Of a stretch of DNA of 64,000 bases, positions 59,370 through 64,000 are shown piece after piece. The stretch is taken from assembly GCA_015501585.1 (NCBI GenBank), contig JADNRY010000188.1:60873-124872 (forward strand), given 5' to 3'. The notes beneath the pieces were generated by a model. The model had not been told where the DNA came from, made no database searches, and saw nothing but the letters and a program-made list of their open reading frames with translations. Each line of letters opens with the position of its first letter. The first letter of the stretch is position 1. Both the position numbers and the translations under genes were made by a program. Source of the stretch: Rhodocollybia butyracea. Lineage: Eukaryota; Basidiomycota; Agaricomycetes; Agaricales; Omphalotaceae.

Positions 59370-60496
59370 CGACCAAAACTAGTCTTGTTATTACACTATT
59401 TCAACAAACATCTTCGCATTTTCGACAAAGCATTACCAGAGATTCTCCTAAGCATAGTTGGCACATATCTTCGCCACAGCTTTGGCATCCAATACACTCC
59501 TACACCCTCTACACAGCTGTGAATTGCAATTTCGACATTCATGGATAGAATTTGCAGAGGGAACACAACCCTTGCATACTGGCAGGCTACACAACCGGCA
59601 CCTCCAAGTAAGCTGGCGTCGAGTGGGTGTTTTTTAACTCAAAAGGTGGACTGCACGAATGATAGTCCACAGGGGAATTCGAGTTCGAGGTACCTCTCCT
59701 ACATGCCCACACAGATCTCTTCTCCACACTCTACGCATCGCTCCAACTCCACAGAGTCCCCCAAATAAGCGTCTTCGCACTCATCGCAATAGTCGTTCAA
59801 ACACCCAGGACATTCCATACCAGAGGGTGTTTGTCCCAAAACGCGCATATGTCGCAAATCCATTTATGGGAGCAGCCCAGTCCGCCTTCGGGGGTGCATT
59901 TTGGACAAACTAGACCGACCCCAGTGAGTCTACGCCATTGACCGAGTCCAAGTGTAGGTTCCTAGGATGGAGTGATATCGGGTTTTTAGATGTAGGCATT
60001 CCCAAAATGGAATCAAAGCAGCTGTGTTTATCCGAGTAGTCTCCATCGCGATCGATGTTCCTCGCGTCGTCTAAGGAAGCCCAGCCGATTTCGAAGATGA
60101 TTCGCCCCTTCTCGACCAACAATCCGCGTTATCACATCTCCCCCAGGTAGCTCCTTCATCTTCACCGAGATTATCTAAGCAGTCATGACAAGGAGCTAGA
60201 GCCACTTCGTGCGCTGCTCTTGACTCTGTGCGTTTTCGCTTTCTCGTATTCATCCCTCCTTGAGTCTCCAACAACGGAAATTCTGCCGTGGGTGCTCCAA
60301 TGCAGCGACCGAATTTTTTGACAGAGGAAAAGCGAAGGCACAAGGGGCATTGAAGTACACCGCTGCTGGACATGGTGCTGCAAGGTTTCGTGGTGTTGTA
60401 CGGCAATTTTCCGCCGAGTTCATTCTCAGTAGCTAGCCGCACGGTGAGAGAGCTCCAAGTTTCCCCACACATGACGTGATCTTCGCCGACGGGCAT
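59370..60496 (-). CDS. Cys-rich protein with many CxxC pairs, possible zinc-binding domains
   Basis: The first block (60496-60071) opens with MPVGEDHVMCGETW and contains CPLC, a basic KRKRTE stretch, CHDCLDN and CDNADCWSR. Further blocks downstream in changing frames read CPKCTPEGG..CSHKWICDICAFWD (about 59820-59910), CPGCLNDYCDECED (about 59740-59810), CRLCSLPVCKGC (about 59560-59610) and CQSCGEDMCQLC (about 59405-59450). The spacing of the pairs suggests several treble-clef or RING-like zinc sites. The frame changes several times with few clear GT-AG introns, so the exon structure is uncertain and decay is possible. I recognise the style from agaricomycete hypothetical proteins but no named function. 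Confidence 0.5.
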
Positions 60497-61780
60497 GATT
60501 TACGAATGAATCTGTTGTATAGACGTCAACGAAGGCAGAAAATGTCTGCGAAGGGACGCACGGAAATCGTCTGAACAAGCAGGTTTTGGTGTGGAAGAAA
60601 AACATATAAATTGGGTTCAGAAGTATTTAAGTAGCTTGTCAACAGTCAGATAGAGGGGTATGTGGATTCAGTGACACTTGACAAGTGATCTACAAGATAT
60701 GCCGACTAGGTCAGTTACACAAGTTAACCTGGCCGTGTCCCTGAGGAAAATCACAGTTCATCACTAATACGGATAAAGGATCTACCCGAATAGGAAGGAA
60801 GGGGTATACTCATTATTTAACGCGAATCATCATTTCTCGAATCATTCCCGAAGCTGGCGGGTATGAATTTGAAGATATTTTTACGATTTGTTATTGAACA
60901 CAAAAGACGATATTCAGCGTTCAGCGTATAACGTATAATAAAATGCGGATTAGCGGCTCTCCGCGAGTTCCTCGTCATTTAATCTCAGTGTAGAGGTGTT
61001 GTGTCAAGTGTGCGATTTAAACCCCATAAGACGATAGTTGGAGTGGACCGCGAACGTTCAAACTGTCATCACAATGGACATCAACGATCTACAGAGAATA
61101 TTGGTTCTCTCCTATTGGTTCCCCTCAGATGCCATAGAAGATCAACCGTGACGCCTTATTCGGAAGGCCTCAGACTGGAACTTGCGCTTAATCTGAAATC
61201 GGAAAATCGAAGATATACAGAGGTGAGGTGGAGTTACATACTCGCCTTACATGAGTTACATGAGTTTAAGAAAAACAATAGCTTGATGGAATATATAATT
61301 CGAATAGCATGTGGATGTATACATAGATACATACTTCATTACTTAGCAGATACCCGCGTAGAGCACTGGTCTACGGCAATGACACGATACCGGTATGGTT
61401 GGAGGGAGGTAAAAACGAGTCCCCATAGTTCAATTGCATTTTCGAAGCCCGAAGACGTTTAGATCTAGTCAGAGAATGATGGGTTTCAAGACGAGCGGAT
61501 ACTTGAAACAGAGCTTTTATGACGGTGGGAGGGGTCAGCGTCGTGAGTACAGAGGAGTCTGGTCATACTGACTCTAACCAAAAGTGCATGAACCAATAGA
61601 GGTTGGTTGTGCTTCAATGGCCAGCTCAATCGAGGCTATACCTCGGCCTTTGATAGCCCACGGATGCAAGTTGTTCACTAGAAGATCCAGATTAAGTTAA
61701 TCTGGCACTCTCATACATAGAAACCCAGAACAAAGAATGTCAACATCATCGAAGATGGAGATAGACAATTGATCAAGGAA
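60497..61780. other. Intergenic region
   Basis: A plus-strand open frame of 153 codons (61001-61462) has no recognisable motif and no neighbours in frame. It is not called as a gene. Confidence 0.4.
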
Positions 61781-63001
61781 TTATGATTCTTCGAGCTCAA
61801 GTCCGAACGACCTTCTAATAAGAAATGTATTGAAATCTACCCTTTCGCGACCGTCAACAAAGGCACATGTTTCGAATATCCGAATGCGTACAGTTGAAAC
61901 AACTGGTCTGTACTCCAGCTTATAATACAAAGGTACCACGACCTTTCTGTCCTTCGGATATGATTCACCAAATCTTTGTTTATACCACTGATGTCTTTGT
62001 ATGCTCGGGGGAGCATCAAAACAGTTCGTTTAGAAGAAAGATCCATGGAGGAGTTAGGCTCGGCGCAAATGATGAAGACGGAGCACGAATGAATGCTGAA
62101 ATAGCAGGTGGAGATGATAGAGTCCTTATGAACTCGGCATTGGTAACCGTTGCTGAACTCGGCAATACAGAGAATGGAATGGGGACGCCGCAAGAGCGAA
62201 TCCGGCCCATTCTATCCATTCGCAGAAATAATTCGGATAGGAGACATACTTGTACAGTAAGCCGTATGGAATGGCATAATGCTCAGATGTGCTCTTGGCC
62301 GGGTCCATTTTCCCGTCTGCAGTGTTGCGGTTTTTGGAAATTTTGCCATCAGCTTTTGATTTTGCTTTGCGCCGGATGTTTAAGAGAATCTCGTCGTGAA
62401 TAATGTTTCCAGCAAAGCCCAAGACCCAGAGAACTAGTCCGATATAGAAAGATGGGCGAGAGTGAGAAAGGTACGCCGAAGCAGGTGGAGAAGAGAGATA
62501 TGTTCCCATAAGAGATCCATTCAAGATATTGAACAGTACTCCAGAGATAGGAACGATGACGTGGGACGTGGAGCGTGACGGTGTACGAAGTGGAGATATA
62601 ACTGCACGATTGGCATAGTGTGCTAAATAGGCCCCAGCTAGAATATACTGTGCAAGAGAAGGTTTGTATCCACGGGCCGGGGAAAGCGGCGAAGTAACGA
62701 AACAAAAGGTGAACATCAGCGGAGACACTATTTCCATCACCATCCAGGACTTTTTACCTATAAGCCTAGTGTAAGTTTAGTAACTTGAAACAAGATCTTT
62801 ACTACACACCATCCAAGATGAAGATGCTCTTTCCAGTTTGAGCAAACGCCCAAACGGCGCATTTATCACGAAAAGCACGGGGCAAGTGATAAGACTAACA
62901 AGTGTGAACCATTTTCGACAAGCTACTGAAGGTTTACGCATCTCCAAGCGGAGAAAAAAAGTAGTCCACGTACAGTCATAGAGAATTTTGGCTTCCAGCA
63001 T
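61781..63001 (-). CDS. Steroid 5-alpha-reductase-family (PF02544) membrane enzyme
   Basis: The start ATG at 63001 opens a short exon (to 62974). Exon 2 (62925-62810) contains ARKW-like ACRKWFTL and the conserved INAPFGR. Exon 3 starts at 62757 with GKKSWMVMEIVSP. The C-terminal domain shows GNIIHDE and IPYGLLYKYVSYPNYFCEW, the family signature around the NADPH-binding region. The last exon ends with HQWYKQRF then YPKDRK. Five or six hydrophobic helices are visible. In exon 2 the frame slips by one base near a TTT run (about 62845) between APFGR and QTGKS. The exons between about 62200 and 61960 could not be joined with certainty. Family members reduce C=C bonds of steroids, polyprenols or enoyl-CoAs in the ER; the substrate here is unknown. 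Confidence 0.75.
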
Positions 63002-64000
63002 CGTTGTTCGAAAGAAAGCCGATGACGTCAAATTCAAGCCGAAGCGGCCGGCATTTTCTACGAAAATTCACACACTACTAAATACATACACTGCCGTGAC
63101 AATCTATCCGACTGAGGCTAGCCCAGCCCTGTTGATCCCAAGTACCAAATAACCGAAGCTAGGTCTAAAAACCGTAATTTGGCCCTCAGCTGTGATCAAC
63201 GAAAATTAAGCTCAGGTGCAAGAGGCTTATGCTCGGTATTAATTGAGCGTTGTGCTTGGGATGACTGTGCACCGCCTCACCCTGGTTGTTCCGGCTCTAT
63301 TAGCTCTTCCGGTTCTTCCCTGTTTCGTTTTCGTTTTCATTCCAAAAATGCTTTATATTTCTAGCTACTGTTACTACACGTTGCACGTCGCTATCTGCCT
63401 ACTCTGTATACCCACGTAAACCAATCGTTCCCCTAGATTCAACAATAAGCAAGTAATGATTTCTGAGGAGAAATGCAAACATACCGTTGGAAACTCGTAC
63501 TGCAGGAGAGCTGTTAGAAAACCAAGAGTGAGAGATGTGAGAACATAATGAAAAAAAAAACAAACCGCATCGATAACTGTAGCGCAGCAAAAGCAGATGA
63601 AGGCCTTGATCTTGAGATAGCACAACTAGAGGTGTGCAGACAAACAGAGGTAACTTTGAGCGTTGATCTTCAGATTGAAGTTGGCTGGATAGATATCAGA
63701 ATTAAACTTGAAGAGCGTTGCAGTTGCTTCATTTTCAATAAAGTCTGAGCTTCTGCTTTGCCATGAAGCTAAGACCGCTGATTCTTGAAGAATGTTTGAG
63801 ATTCCGCCTTGCCTTGAAGCTACAGACGCTGATTATTGAAGAATGTTGCTTGATTTTGTACTTGCGATATTGAGTGTGATTCAGGCGACTCTCATGCGTA
63901 TGTCTGAGCGCCGACAAATTGACGATAAGCGTTGGTGGCAGGGATGATGGACGTTGAGAGAAAGAAGTTGAACATACGTGAACTCCACCATCTCACATGT
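63002..64000. other. Right edge, no gene supported; small tandem repeat
   Basis: Two ~53-bp direct units at about 63747-63800 and 63801-63853 share TTGCC.TGAAGCTA and CGCTGATT.TTGAAGAATGTT. No gene is called. Confidence 0.45.

Noticed and set aside
61001..61462. 153-codon plus-strand open frame
   Set aside because: No motif, no splice partners, no start context; length alone is not enough in this base composition.

Overview
The window looks like nuclear DNA of a mushroom-forming (agaricomycete) basidiomycete. Genes carry many short GT-AG introns of about 50 nt. The gene set is typical of that group: a C2-NACHT-WD40 NLR, a sedolisin (S53) protease, a GH45 endoglucanase with CBM1, a gag-bearing LTR retroelement and intron-containing tRNAs. 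Frames and splice sites were judged by eye; nothing was run.

Left part (1-15.6 kb). An uncharacterised minus-strand gene ('gene A') is followed by a triplicated ~130-bp repeat and then a 6.6-kb plus-strand gene of the SpvB/TcdB/TcC-Rhs type, the B-C component architecture of bacterial Tc toxins, here with fungal introns and several frame breaks. A second, decayed copy of the same block lies at 12.8-14.8 kb. In it gene A' is retained but about 6.35 kb of the Rhs gene is missing across a TATAC microhomology. This second block, with a hypothetical plus-strand gene, sits inside a copy of a DUF4203/TMEM198-like gene whose 3' part is at ~10.04-10.54 kb and 5' part at ~14.80-15.54 kb. The full-length relative of that gene is at 23.05-25.10 kb.

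Middle (17.5-34 kb). A complete NLR (8 exons, 1378 aa, minus) is followed by the DUF4203 gene, an initiator tRNA-Met with intron plus a decayed tandem copy, the first of three alpha/beta-hydrolase paralogues, and a very young LTR retrotransposon (30129-34094; 277-bp LTRs identical by eye, GTTGC target duplication) that encodes only a gag-type protein.

Right part (36-64 kb). An 8-exon sedolisin; a multi-exon hypothetical protein with a C-terminal membrane anchor; an intact tRNA-Tyr with flanking tRNA-Tyr fragments and an element with two ~500-bp direct repeats; a tandem duplication carrying hydrolase paralogues 2 and 3; a VIT-VWA gene with an embedded GATA-type zinc finger; a frame-broken GH45-CBM1 gene; a Cys-rich zinc-binding-like gene; and a steroid 5-alpha-reductase-family gene.

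The most unusual item is the eukaryotic Rhs/Tc-type locus with its co-duplicated neighbour gene A, close to an NLR. Next are the VIT-VWA-GATA fusion and the gag-only LTR element. Several otherwise conserved genes show one-base frame breaks, often at short homopolymers. These may be real decay or uncorrected sequence indels, and this limits certainty on which copies are functional.
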